Origin: Codonopsis lanceolata
Lineage: Eukaryota > Streptophyta > Magnoliopsida > Asterales > Campanulaceae
DNA length: 64,000 nucleotides
Direction of reading: 5' to 3'
Assembly (NCBI GenBank): GCA_013146195.2
Contig: CM028383.1
Coordinates: 15,523,642-15,587,641, forward strand
Below, one piece after another: positions 54,508 through 64,000 of this stretch (positions within the stretch are counted from its first letter, which is position 1; every line of letters starts with the position of its first letter). A program made the position numbers and the translations under genes. The notes beneath the pieces are model-generated. The model searched no databases, was not told the DNA's origin, and worked only from the letters and a program-made list of their open reading frames with translations.

Positions 54508-55424
54508 GTGCAATTTTTTTTTTCCGTAAAACTAATTCTTAAAAATAAAACAAAAATAATAGTTACGAAATCAATAAAACAAAAAATATATAATAGAAGT
54601 TATTAAAATGAAAATAATTTACAAAACAAAAAATATTTGATAACGGTAAAAATAATTTCGTTATTTTGATTTTAGCTTATTTTTTTCTTAGAAATTTATT
54701 TATTCATAAAATAAAAATATAATTTAATAAAAGTAATCATTCAGAAGGAAGAACTTATTTGAGTTCACATTCTATTTGAAGGGCAGAAAAAAAATAAGTT
54801 TGTTCCAAGACATTCATTATACAGAGTTTTTGAATAGTATAAAGTGTTCGGGGTTATCAGACCATTAATTGACACTTAAAATTAGTGTTCCAGTAATGCT
54901 ATTGAGAAACATTGACCATGCTGCAGAGTTATGTAATGGAACAAGACTAACCATCATAAATCTTGGGGATCACATTGTTGAAATAAATTTTTTGAAAGGA
55001 AGTAATGTTGGAGAAAATATTTTTATCATCTGATTGTCATTAACTTATCCGATGTAAGATTGTTTTTCAAGTTCCAGAGAAGACAATTTACATTGCGGGT
55101 ATCATATGCAATAACAATTAACAAGTTTCAAAGTCAATAATTGTACGCAGTTCTCCTTTAGAAAGAAAAAAATCAGTATTTAGTCATAGACAGTTATATG
55201 TCGTAGTTTCTACAGTAACAAATTATTTTGGTTTGAAGATATTGATATGCAGTGAAGATGAAAAACCAACTAATAAGACAACAAATGTTGTGTATAAAAA
55301 TATTTTTTAGAATCTATAATGATTAGTGGTATACTTTTGTGTAATTGTTAATAAACCGATCCTCCTTATTTTGTTTATGTACAATTTTGTTGATGTGCGT
55401 TTAACGCACGGGTTAAAAAACTAG
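54508..55424 (+). mobile_element. Helitron C3 (truncated, helicase remnant)
   Basis: It aligns over most of its length with 32400-33319. The 3' end is GTGCGTTTAACGCAC, then GGGTTAAAAAACTAG and T. About 54760-55310 holds the same Pif1-helicase tail (PVMLLRNIDHA, NGTRLTIINLGDHIVE), broken by stops. Confidence 0.65.
54760..55310 (+). pseudogene. Helitron helicase C-terminal remnant
   Basis: It is a frameshifted copy of the remnant at 32645-33200 with the same motif order, ending in a KILICSEDEK-like stretch. It lacks the Walker motifs and the Rep domain. Confidence 0.65.
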
Positions 55425-55444
55425 TAATAGATTAAATGATATCA

Positions 55445-55777
55445 ATTATACCTAGGGCTGACGATTGGGTGTGATGAGTCGGGTCGAAACAGATCGTGAC
55501 CCATTATAACAAAAATAAAACGGGTCGGGGTGGGTAACGAGACAAAATGGATTGACCCATTTTAACCCACATTTTCCGACAAGAAACCTACACTTATATA
55601 ACAAAAAATAAACTGATAAAAATGGGCAACAAGTCCGAAGTCCCGCCATAAACACAACCTTTTTGGGTCAAAATGGGTAACCCATTTCGACCCAAAATAT
55701 AACGGGTCTGACAATTTTTAAGCCGGGTTGTGTAAGTTAACGGATTTTAGGTTGTAATTGTCAGACCTAATTATATC
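55445..55777. mobile_element. hAT-like MITE
   Basis: TAGGGCTGACGATTGGG (55453) pairs with TAGGTCTGACAATTAC on the other strand (ending 55769). The flanking 8-mers ATTATACC and ATTATATC agree at 7 of 8. The interior is full of ACGGGTC/GACCCA words, as in hAT MITEs of plants. Confidence 0.65.
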
Positions 55778-55908
55778 GATATAATTAGTTCCCTTCATTA
55801 TGTTTTTTCTTTATTTTTTAATTTTATTTATAATTTTTATTTTATTTGAATATAATTTAATTAAAAGAGATATATACATGTGTGTTTAACGCACAGTTAT
55901 AAAACTAG
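55778..55908 (+). mobile_element. Tail of another Helitron C-type element
   Basis: TGTGTTTAACGCACA is followed by GTTATAAAACTAG and T. Only about 130 bp of AT-rich sequence precede it, so most of the element is missing. Confidence 0.5.
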
Positions 55909-55985
55909 TTATATTCCTAAATTATTAACTTACAAATGATTTATGCAATAATTAATACTATCAAAAATAAATCTTCCATATCTTA

Positions 55986-56247
55986 TACTCCCTCCGTCCC
56001 TAAATAATCGTTCTAGTTGATCCGGCGCACAGTTTAAGAAAAAATAATTGATTTGATTATTTATATTGGTTTAATATGTTATTTTCTTTAAAGCTCATGT
56101 GTATGTGGCCTATAATTAAAGTAGAATGAAAAGGTAAGGGTAAAGTGGTAAAGATGATGTTCTAAAAAGATAAGTTTCAAACTGAATAATTCTTTTGAAA
56201 CGAACGAAAAAAGAAAGAATAACGATAATTTAGGAACGGATGGAATA
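55986..56247. mobile_element. Stowaway-like MITE, copy 2 of a family
   Basis: A TA-flanked 258-bp element. Left end CTCCCTCCGTCCCTAAATAA; right end reads TTCCATCCGTTCCTAAATTA on the other strand. It aligns with 16013-16264. Confidence 0.75.
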
Positions 56248-56760
56248 CGAAGCTCCATGGAGATATTACCCTATCTAAAAGAGGAGAGAGAATCCAATTA
56301 CTTTATTTGTTCTTAAATAATTGACCAAGGAAATATATTTTGAGGCTTTATTGTCAGATGTACAAATGTCAACACTATTTTTAGCTCTCCTATACTCTCT
56401 TCATGTACTTTATTGTTAGTTGTACAAATGTCAACATTATAAAAAGTTGTCACATAACAACACCAATTTTCATCATAGTTTTCTTTATTTCATAAAAAAT
56501 CATCACGTGATAGCAACTATTTATGTTTTAATAATAGTTAATAGATTCCAATAAAATTTGTTTCCATCAAACTAGAATGTTATAATTCATCGACTAATTG
56601 GATTATATCGATTGTGGAAAATGGAAACCTAATAAAATAAAATAAAAAAATTGATGGAAAGTAAAATATGAAAATATAGAGATATGACATTACAACACAA
56701 AAAAAGGAAAGAGAGCACATGGATTTTACTATATATAGAATATTAGATGATCTTAGGTGC
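56248..56760. other. Gene-less AT-rich stretch
   Basis: No gene. AATGTCAACA(C/T)TAT occurs twice (about 56366 and 56424), a small direct repeat. Confidence 0.45.
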
Positions 56761-56942
56761 TACTCCATTCGTTTCGGCTAAAGAGTTCACTATTTTATTT
56801 TGAGATGTTTCACTTAAAGAATCTACTTTCTAAAGTTAAGGCCTGAAAATGTCTTTTTATCACTAATGACCTACTAAAAGTTGTATTTTCTTAAAAAGTT
56901 TGATTTTCAAACGGGACTCTTTGCTCGGAACGGATGAAATAA
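56761..56942. mobile_element. Stowaway-like MITE
   Basis: CTCCATTCGTTTCGGCTAAA at the left pairs with TTCATCCGTTCCGAGCAAAG on the other strand at the right. The element is about 178 bp with TA-like borders. Confidence 0.6.
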
Positions 56943-57790
56943 TTAACAAGGAAAAATGATCAATATATTTTACTACTTATATTATACCTTAAATCAACTT
57001 TAAATTTTGTCACTAAGGAAAACTTTCACACAACCAAAATCCAATATTCCAAACAAAATATTATAATCAAATCTTCAAAAAAAAAGAAAAAAAGATAGGG
57101 ATTGACTCACCTCACCCTTGAGTTCCAGTCAATCTCTCTCTCTCTCTCTCTCTCTCTCATGAGCATGAGCCGCCTCTTTCTTTGGCTCTCTAACTTTCCC
57201 TCTTGTTTTCCCTTTTCCTTTTCTTTTCCTTTCCCTTTCCCAAACTTTCTTTCTTCTTTTTCACTACTAAAAGCGAAGTAACCTTTTTCTATTTTTATTA
57301 CTCCATTATTATTCTAATACAGTGGATCAAGCTTACTTGATAATGATACTTAAACAAAGTAGACCCAAAATCAATTTGTAATATTATTTTATTGTGAAAT
57401 AAAAAGTGTAGTTTAGATTCAAGTAATATTGCTTTTAATATATTATTCAATAATACAATCTGGGAGTACGTAATTTTTATAAGTTTCTTTTGCTTATTTC
57501 CAATAAAACTATAATTCATGAAATTAAAATCTTAAAAGATAAGGTTATTATTGTCTACATAAATTTATCTTATGTAAATATGGTGGATAAATAACTATAA
57601 TAGAAAAAATAGACCCTCTCGAAAATGAAATAAAATACACTTTTAAGCTAATTCAAGTAAAAAGAAGGTAAAATAGATTAATTTGAAAAAGAAATCGCAT
57701 ATAATTCAAGTAAAAGGTTATTTATGTCCTAATATAACCAAATTCAAAGAATTTTAATGAAAAAATAGATAATCAATTAATATACGACCT
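56943..57790. other. Gene-less stretch upstream of the WAK pseudogene
   Basis: A CT microsatellite lies at 57134-57159 and a C/T-rich stretch to about 57255. No supported gene. Confidence 0.5.
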
Positions 57791-57830
57791 ATGTTGACTT
57801 GAAGAAGTGGGCACATTATATAATATTCAT
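57791..57830 (+). promoter_or_regulatory. Promoter remnant of the WAK pseudogene
   Basis: ATGTTGACTTGAAGAAGTGG carries the same W-box block as the intact WAK. ATTATATAATATTC supplies a TATA-like element at about 57814. Confidence 0.45.
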
Positions 57831-57871
57831 ATTCATATTCATGTAGGATATACCAAAATAAAAAAGGAAAA

Positions 57872-59087
57872 ATGAAAAAAGAAAAAGTGTTTGGAGTGAT
57901 GGTTGTAATCTGGCTAATCAAAGCAACAATAGGAAGGGCAGCAATGGCAATGGCAAAGCCCGATTGTAACAATACATGTGGAAACGTTACCATCCCATAC
58001 CCATTTGGTATCGGATCCGATTGCTCTGCCAACCACACCTTCACAATTAGGCTCCGTTTGTTTCACGGAAAATGACTTCCGGAAAACGTTTTCCTCATTT
58101 TTCAGTGTTTGGTAACCTTAGGAAAATGCTGTCAACGTAAATTCGATTACTTGCAACAACTCGAAGCCTTTCCTCAACAGCATCAATCTAGAGGTCCTCG
58201 AAATTCGATTTGGCAGTAATAGACGGTCCCCGTCCATTCGTGTCAATGGCCCGGTAACCTCGTCGAATTGTCCTACAGGTGGTGGTATCAGTACTGATCT
58301 CCGTCAATACTTGAATTTGTCGGCAATTCCTTTTTCGATCAACAACATCTCCAATGTATTCACTGGGATTGGATGCAACAGTGTGGCACAATTGTTTGAC
58401 GCCACACCTAACCAAAGATCAGCGACAGCGATAGTAGGGTGTGTGTCCATGTGCAACAATGATACTAGTACTAATGGAAGTGGATGCTACGGAACCAATT
58501 GCTGCCACACCACTTTCCCTCCAATATCCTCCAAGGCTGTTACTGTGTCTTTGTCAAGTATTCCGAATATGAATTCTAACAACAAAAGTGGATGCAATTA
58601 TGGGTTTCTTGTGGAGGAGGAATGGTTTAGTAACTTGACAGATCCCTTTGCCGTCGAAGGAAGGCAAAATGTTCCTCTTGTGCTGGATTGGAACACAGAC
58701 GAAAAGTGCTATTTTTGTGAGTCGTATTATGGTTTGTATGGTAGGGGCCGTTTTTGCGGCGGTAAAGATCTTGAGTACTGCTCTTGTAAACATGGCACCG
58801 AACAAAATGGATGCCAAGGTAGCTTGATCCCACACACTCTATGACCCTACGTACTAACTTTGTTGACAATATATATAGCACGTGTTAATCGAGTCGCCAA
58901 CTTAGCACGAAGATGCTTGAATTTGAGTGGAAAAAAAAGGCCAACAATGAAAGAAGTCGCAATGGAGTTGGAAGTTATTCGAATCTCGCCTAAAGCTTTT
59001 CCTCCTAGTCAAGAGCATTATGAAGTGGTTGATGATCATAGCATCATGGAACTAGCTCCCCCTTGGAAACTCCATCAACCTCTATAA
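57872..59087 (+). pseudogene. WAK-like pseudogene lacking most of the kinase
   Basis: The start, signal peptide and GUB_WAK domain match the gene at 35769 (CGNVTIPYPFGIGSDC). A 100-bp insertion (58050-58149, beginning GGCTCCGTTTGTTTCACGG and flanked by ATTA) breaks the frame. After the exon 1 end (GGATGCCAAG at about 58809-58818) the sequence jumps from intron 1 to the last part of kinase exon 3 (RVNRVANLARRCLNLSGK). The EGF-like exon, membrane span, Gly loop, HRD and DFG are all deleted. A further indel ends the frame early at 59085-59087. It cannot encode a receptor kinase. The open frame 58311-58844 could at most give a truncated extracellular domain. Confidence 0.88.
58050..58149. mobile_element. 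Small insertion in the WAK pseudogene
   Basis: About 100 bp absent from the intact paralogue, with ATTA on both sides. GGCTCCGTTTGTTTCACGGA, GGAAAACGTTTTCC and CAGTGTTTGGT are phrases common in plant hAT-type MITEs. Inverted ends are not obvious. Confidence 0.6.
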
Positions 59088-59952
59088 CATCTTGCCCTGA
59101 AGATAAGCCTTTGTTATTCAACTAGTCCACGCTCGTTATTTTTAGAATTTTCCTTGTGTAGTACTATTCAAGGCATGTAAGAGTGATATAATATTTATTG
59201 TATGAGTGCTTGTAATAATAAAAGTATTGGTGTTTAATGTATTTGTACCGTAGTCCATATTGTAAAACTTAATTCATATTATTATTGTTACCTTTTGTTT
59301 GCCGATTTGGGTACGTGACTCAAGCTTTAGTATCAGAACTTGTTAGTCAAGGACCGCGTACCGTGGTAGAGGTGCGCCCCTACACCATCTGGGATAGCGA
59401 AATACGTTTATCCGAAGCCCCATCAACTTGATAGGATGTGAGGAGATCGTTCCAAGTCAGTACATGGAAGAATCTTGCTGGCTCAATATTTAGTTTGAAA
59501 AAAGATTGATGAGTAGAGCTATCCAAATCGGTAAACATGCATTAAGTCCTACCTTGAGGGACAGTACTTGTGGAGTGTTGTGTGAAACCAGGCGGAAATG
59601 CCAATGAACTAAAGAAATGGAAAATGAAATCAAGAAAGGCCATGTACTCCATTAAAATTAACCACAATTGAGAAAAGTTTGCCCTTACATGTTAAAGACG
59701 AACTGAACAGAATTAAGCATGGAATTAAAGGAAACGGAGAGAGTACATTCTGAGAATTACTTATACAAAGGATGGTTTTCACTTTTCAGTACAGGCCATC
59801 GGAGGAAGCCAGGTTGCTCAAGTTAACTGGGCCTCTGCCACAAAGACCATGTCTGATCGATAATGTCTATCGTAATGCTGCAAGATAACACTTGAAATTC
59901 AAACCTTTCATGTCTGATCGATAATGTCCTTCATTCATCAACTAGATTATAT
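59088..59952. other. Flank between the WAK pseudogene and the nsLTP duplication
   Basis: No ORF is supported. 59711-59755 (AATTAAGCATGGAATTAAAG) resembles the start of the short ORF at 35194. 59300-59520 looks like decayed repeat sequence. Confidence 0.45.
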
Positions 59953-60318
59953 CATGGTAACCTGTTATATGAAATATCCCACAAACTATAACAACTAACG
60001 AGCCTCTAGCTACATAGCAGAGGTCACTAGCACAATTCATAGCAAGTCAATCCTCCACGGGAAGACAACGTTTTAGCCAGTACATATTCTTACATGTAAC
60101 AAAGGGAGGGGGAGAGAGAGAGAGAGACATCAAGACTTAATTTAAGCTTGAACTGATGTCATATACCAGAGAGAGAGAGAGATTTGAGTAACCAGCAAAA
60201 TCTCAGAACTTGTATCAAACGATCATCTATTTACTTAATTGACTAAAATAAACATAGCAAGTGTTTTATTTCATACTTCGGTCAGTTTTCCATGAAAACT
60301 TAAGGTAACAGCATCGTT

Positions 60319-60769
60319 TTATCCAATACTGCATTAAAAAGCAAAACAAAAGGGTTAGCCGCATGATAATTCTTCTGTGCAAGAATATAAAAAAAAGTCT
60401 CTCTGCGCGTGTGTGTGAGTGTGTGTGAGAGAGGGAAAGGTACGTGGAGCAGTCATAGTTGGGATCCAATGGAGGCATCTGAAACGAAACTCCACAAGTT
60501 TGGGGAAGTCTGGCAACGTTAGATGCAACAACAGACTTTAAGCTGAAGCAATTCTTGCTTTATGCAGTTGCAGATACCTACGCGATCAGATTGCTGCTGC
60601 GCGGCCAAGTTATAGACTTGTTTTAACACCATCACAGCAGTTGCCCAGTGGCGATGCCGCTTGACCTTGTATGTAGCTCATACATGGCATCAGTTGAAAA
60701 GAAGAGTTTGTGCCACTGCCATCATCGATAGCATTAAGAACATGCCAGAAATGCAAGTACTCTAGCCAT
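60319..60769 (-). pseudogene. Non-specific lipid-transfer protein pseudogene
   Basis: It aligns with the gene at 62937-63429 but is broken. A one-base loss in the signal peptide gives a stop at about codon 12 (MARVLAFLACS then stop). A deletion removes the first conserved cysteine region. Extra A residues shift the frame after DGVK and after LQLK. The TATA box (about 60822-60830), splice sites and terminal exon (TATTGGATAA) are still recognisable, so loss is recent. Confidence 0.85.
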
Positions 60770-60922
60770 ATTTGATTTTTCTTAGTACAACTCAAGCACA
60801 CAATAGTATTGAAGGCTTGATTCTTATAAAGAGGTCTGCCCAGTGGTTTCTTTCGCTAAAATTCATGGGTGGTTAGTAAATGTCAATGTCGTGAACTTCA
60901 GACAGGTTATGTGATCATTCTG

Positions 60923-61298
60923 TCAGCTGGAGGATGCACACAAAGAAGCCGTTTTAAAATCTTCGTTTCTCCAGGAGCAATGTCCGGGCAAGGTTAAACC
61001 TTGTTTGGCTAAAACCATCATTTTGAGAATTTGCTGGTTTTCTGCATTGTTTTCTCCATAAGCATAAGCAGCCTGACTGAAAAATTGACGGAACTGAAAT
61101 AAACACAGGTCAAAAGAGCTTTTCACTCTTGTTCTCAAATTGCAAAGTAAGAATTCGTCAAACACACCCTTAAGTTTTTTTGAAAGCGGTCTTTGTGTGT
61201 TGAAGTTCATGCTTTTTGTATGGGCACTCATACCGGAAACCAAGCAGAACATATCGTTCATCGTTGCAGACATTTAGGATTTCACGTGCCCGAACCTA
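60923..61298. other. nsLTP upstream flank within the duplication
   Basis: No gene. A 116-codon minus frame (60923-61273) shows no domain and is disrupted in the right copy. Confidence 0.4.
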
Positions 61299-61685
61299 GA
61301 GCTGTAAGTGAGCCAAGTCTGAGCTTTGAAATTTCATGCCCCCCTCACTAACACTTTAAACTGAGCTCGAGCCAAGGCCAAACTTCAACCCAAGCGGAGC
61401 AACCGAGCTCAAACTCTTCTCATTCACATCATGTGTCGTCTTGTCAAGCTTATACTCGAACGTCTTGCTGAGCCATGTTCTAAGATAACACAGAATACGT
61501 ATAGTTGGATTATTTTGCACTAATCAATATTATTGAGTCTGGCCAAGCTGGCTCATTTATTCTAGAGCCTGCACTTGCGTACACGCTCGTTTACTCAACG
61601 AGCTCAAGTGAAATTAAGCTCTGACAGATCCGGGTCCGAGCTTAGGCCACACTCCAGCCAGTGAGCTTTAGCAGCCTTACCCAAA
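61299..61685. mobile_element. hAT-like MITE with GAGCTC-rich ends
   Basis: TAGAGCTGTAAGTGAGCCAA at the left faces TAAGGCTGCTAAAGCTCACT on the other strand at the right. The interior is rich in GAGCTCGAGC/GAGCCAAG words. A second copy starts at 63964. Confidence 0.45.
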
Positions 61686-62553
61686 CCTTTAACCTTCTTA
61701 TACGGTCTTAAACATATCCCTTATTCCACTTTGGGACATTGCAAAATAAAAGTCCCCTTTCCATTTTCAGAAAGATTTTCTTATACTCAATTGAGAGATG
61801 AAAATAATAAAGGGCGGATTCGTTGATGTTGATCCGACACTACTAAGAGATACTTTAAGGGCACTAAAGGAAAATTACATAAAATCAAGACACTTTTTTA
61901 AAACCCATGTAAATCAATAGGAAACACTTATTTGAATGGGAGGAAGCAGCATTTTTGATTACGTAATACCTCATTAGAAATAGAATTATTCAAGACATTA
62001 TAGAACTATTTCAAATTGAGATGAAAGCCATATCATACAGAGGATTTTTTTTTTTTCTTTCCATTATAGATCATACACAGTCTAAACACCAATTTCTAAT
62101 GCTTTATTGTTGGGTATAAACTGAGAAAGATTTCACAATATTTGCAAAGCTATTTACATTTGGGCATCAGTAGACTCGACACTTTGCCAAAACTTTGTAA
62201 TTTGCAAAAAAAACCCTCAAAGATTGAACAGGTTAACGTTTTACACTTTATCCATCCAAAAAATTACGAGTACAACCACTTATTAGAGCATTTTTGAAAG
62301 AAAAAATGATAATGTGGATGTAAAAGAAATTAGATGCCACCTAGGATTTATATCGTTTTTTAAAGAAAAAACATCTCCAATGCATATGTGGATGATGAGT
62401 GTGGATATGAATTTAATGTGATAACCAAATTTGTTCACATTTTGATTAACAATCTCATTTTTTTTCATTCTAATTGAGGGTGAAGATACATCCTAGCCAT
62501 TATTATTATTTTTTTTTTTAAAATCAATTCTATTGGTTGTTCTCTTTTCTTTT
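61686..62553. other. Gene-less AT-rich stretch between the duplicated copies
   Basis: No ORF is supported. A T run lies at 62046-62056. GAGCATTTTTGAAAG at 62286 resembles a Tourist-like end, but no partner was found. Confidence 0.45.
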
Positions 62554-62871
62554 TATGATGGTAACCCGTTATATGAAATATCCCACAAACTATAACAACT
62601 ATCGAGCCTCTAGCTACATAGCAGAGGTCACTAGTACAATTCATAGCAAATCAATCCACCACGGGAAGACAACGTTTTAGCTAGTACATATTCTTACATT
62701 TAACAAAGAGAGAGAGATGCATCAAGACATTATTTAAGCTTGAACTGATGTCATATACCACAGAGAGAGAGAGAGAGATTTGAGAAACCATCAAAATCTC
62801 AGAACTTGTATCAAAGGATCATCTATTTATATAGTAATTGCCTAAAATAAACATAGCAACTTAGAAAGTGT

Positions 62872-62877
62872 TTTATT
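62872..62877 (-). terminator. Polyadenylation signal of the nsLTP gene
   Basis: AATAAA on the minus strand about 60 bp after the stop codon. Confidence 0.5.
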
Positions 62878-62936
62878 TCATAATTCTTCCATACTTCGGT
62901 CAGTTTTCCATGAAAACTTCAGGTAACAGCATCCTT

Positions 62937-63429
62937 TTATGCAATACTGCATTAAAAAGTAAAACAAAAGGGTTAGCCGCATGAAACTTCTTCTGTGCAA
63001 GAATATTAAAAAATAAAAAAAAAAAGTCTCTCTGCGCGCGTGTGTGTACGGTGCATGTGTATGTGTGTGTGTGTGTGAGAGAGAGAGGTACGTGGAGCAG
63101 TCATAGTTGGGATCCATTGGAGGCATCTGAAACGAAACTCCACAAGTTTGGGGAAGTCCAGCAACGTTAGATGCAACAACAGATTTAAGCTGAAGCAATT
63201 CTTGCTTTATGCAGTTGCAGATACCTACACGATTAGATTGCTGTTGCGCGGCCAAGTTATAGACTTGTTTAACACCATCACAGCAATTTCCCGGTGCTGA
63301 AGTCACTTGACCTTGTATGTAGCTTACACATGGCGTCAGTTGACTGATAACATTCGAGCATTGAGTTTGTGCCACTGCCATCATCGATAGCATTAAGAAC
63401 GTCGCGAGAAATGCAAGTACTCTAGCCAT
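62937..63429 (-). CDS. Non-specific lipid-transfer protein (nsLTP, type 1-like)
   Basis: Minus-strand exons 63429-63092 and 62946-62937 join to 115 aa. The donor CCAC/GTACC follows NYDCS. The acceptor TTTTTAATGCAG leads to a 10-nt last exon giving T-I-A-stop, and the paralogue keeps the same arrangement (T-I-G-stop). Residues 1 to about 20 form a signal peptide (MARVLAFLATFLMLSMMAVA). The mature part has the eight-cysteine pattern C-9-C-14-CC-20-C-x-C-22-C-14-C that makes four disulfides round a hydrophobic cavity. Members are secreted to the apoplast and carry fatty acids or other lipids for cuticle formation, defence or reproduction; the exact role cannot be read here. Reading on through the donor would give a low-complexity tail, so splicing is preferred. 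Confidence 0.85.
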
Positions 63430-63492
63430 ATTTGATTTTTCTTAGTACAACTCAAGCACACAATACTGACAATAGTATTGAAGGATTGATTC

Positions 63493-63500
63493 TTATAAAG
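63493..63500 (-). promoter_or_regulatory. TATA box of the nsLTP gene
   Basis: CTTTATAAGA on the minus strand lies about 65 bp upstream of the start codon and is conserved in the pseudogene copy. Confidence 0.6.
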
Positions 63501-63963
63501 AGGTCTCCCAGTGGTTTCTTTCGCTAAAATTCCTGGGTGGTTAATAAATGCCAATGTCGTGAACTTGAGACAGGTTATGTGATCACTCTGTCAGCTGGAG
63601 GATACACATAAAGAGGCTGTTTTTAAATCTCCCTTTCTCCAGGAGCAATGTTCGCGCAAGGTTAAACCTTGTTTGGCTAAAACCAACATTTTGAGAATTC
63701 TCCGGGTTTTTGCATTGTTTTCTCCATAAGCATAAGCAGCCTGACTGAAAAAGTGACAGAACTAAAATAAACCCAGGTCAAAAGAGCTTTTCACTCTTGT
63801 TCTCAACTTGCAAAATAAGAATTTGTCAAACACGCCCTTAAGTTTTTTGGAAGCGGTCTTTGTGTGTGTAAGTTCATGCATTTTGTATGGGCACTCATAC
63901 CAGAAACCTAGTGGGACATATCGTTCATGCTTGCAGACATTTAAGATTTCACGTGCCCGAACC

Positions 63964-64000
63964 TAGAGCTGTAAGCAAGCTAAGTCTGAGCTTTGAAATT
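63964..64000. mobile_element. Start of a second hAT-like MITE copy, cut by the window
   Basis: TAGAGCTGTAAGCAAGCTAA and the following bases match 61299 onward. Confidence 0.45.

Larger units (their letters stand above)
59953..61343 (-). repeat. Tandem segmental duplication, left copy
   Basis: It matches 62554 to the window end at an offset of about 2.6 kb (for example GAAATATCCCACAAACTATA, GCCTCTAGCTACATAGCAGA and the nsLTP region). The copy includes promoter, gene and downstream sequence. The right copy runs off the window. Confidence 0.85.
62554..64000 (-). repeat. Tandem segmental duplication, right copy
   Basis: It is the counterpart of 59953-61343, carrying the intact nsLTP gene. It continues past the window edge, since the last bases still match the left copy. 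Confidence 0.85.

Noticed and set aside
62878..63091. Read-through C-terminus of the nsLTP (His/Thr repeats and hydrophobic tail)
   Set aside because: A proper splice donor after NYDCS and a conserved short last exon explain the gene better, and the tail is unlike any nsLTP.

Overview
The window is nuclear DNA of a flowering plant, most likely a eudicot. It is AT-rich, has intron-split genes with GT/AG borders, and carries a wall-associated receptor kinase, a lipid-transfer protein, a nuclear-type tRNA-Glu(TTC) and dense nested plant transposons (Copia, Gypsy, Helitron, CACTA, Mutator-like, Stowaway/Tourist/hAT-like MITEs). I cannot name the species. Calls rest on reading the sequence and on remembered family motifs; no search was run.

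Layout. 1-6.3 kb: a decayed SIRE/Maximus-like Copia element, itself inside a MITE and carrying a nested solo LTR with a perfect 5-bp target duplication. 6.4-12.4 kb: the most interesting locus. A seven-exon OAS/poly(A)-polymerase-type nucleotidyltransferase is followed, with an ATGA stop/start overlap in the same exon, by an ORF resembling the pseudokinase plus KEN ribonuclease part of RNase L/IRE1. Animals use 2-5A synthetase and RNase L as a two-protein RNA-sensing pathway, so linkage or fusion of these two halves in a plant deserves follow-up. 12.4-24 kb: Helitrons of three 3'-hairpin types (one with Pif1-helicase remnants), Stowaway MITEs, a long-TIR element, and a gene fragment split by a Helitron.

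24.0-28.2 kb: a 4.2-kb solo LTR with 5-bp target duplication. 28.3-28.8 kb: a Mutator-like MITE with 9-bp target duplication. 29.6-32.3 kb: two nested Pack-MULE-like elements; the outer one carries exon 1 of a DNA-3-methyladenine glycosylase I gene. 32.4-35.4 kb: Helitron, orphan WAK-type promoter, GTGACAC array, conserved short ORF. 35.8-38.2 kb: an intact three-exon WAK-like receptor kinase (714 aa). 39.9-47.5 kb: Gypsy (Tekay-like) remains, invaded by a 2.66-kb CACTA foldback element and a Tourist-like MITE. 47.5-51 kb: minus-strand Gypsy (Ogre/Tat-like) LTR and tandem arrays.

51-57.8 kb: MITEs, Helitrons and one tRNA-Glu gene. 57.9-59.1 kb: a WAK pseudogene that has lost nearly all of its kinase domain. 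59.95-64 kb: a tandem duplication carrying an nsLTP pseudogene (left) and an intact two-exon nsLTP gene (right), both on the minus strand.

Probably functional genes: the nucleotidyltransferase/KEN locus (function uncertain), the WAK, the nsLTP and the tRNA. WAK and nsLTP products act at the cell wall or apoplast. The nucleotidyltransferase and KEN-like products have no visible signal peptide and should act inside the cell.
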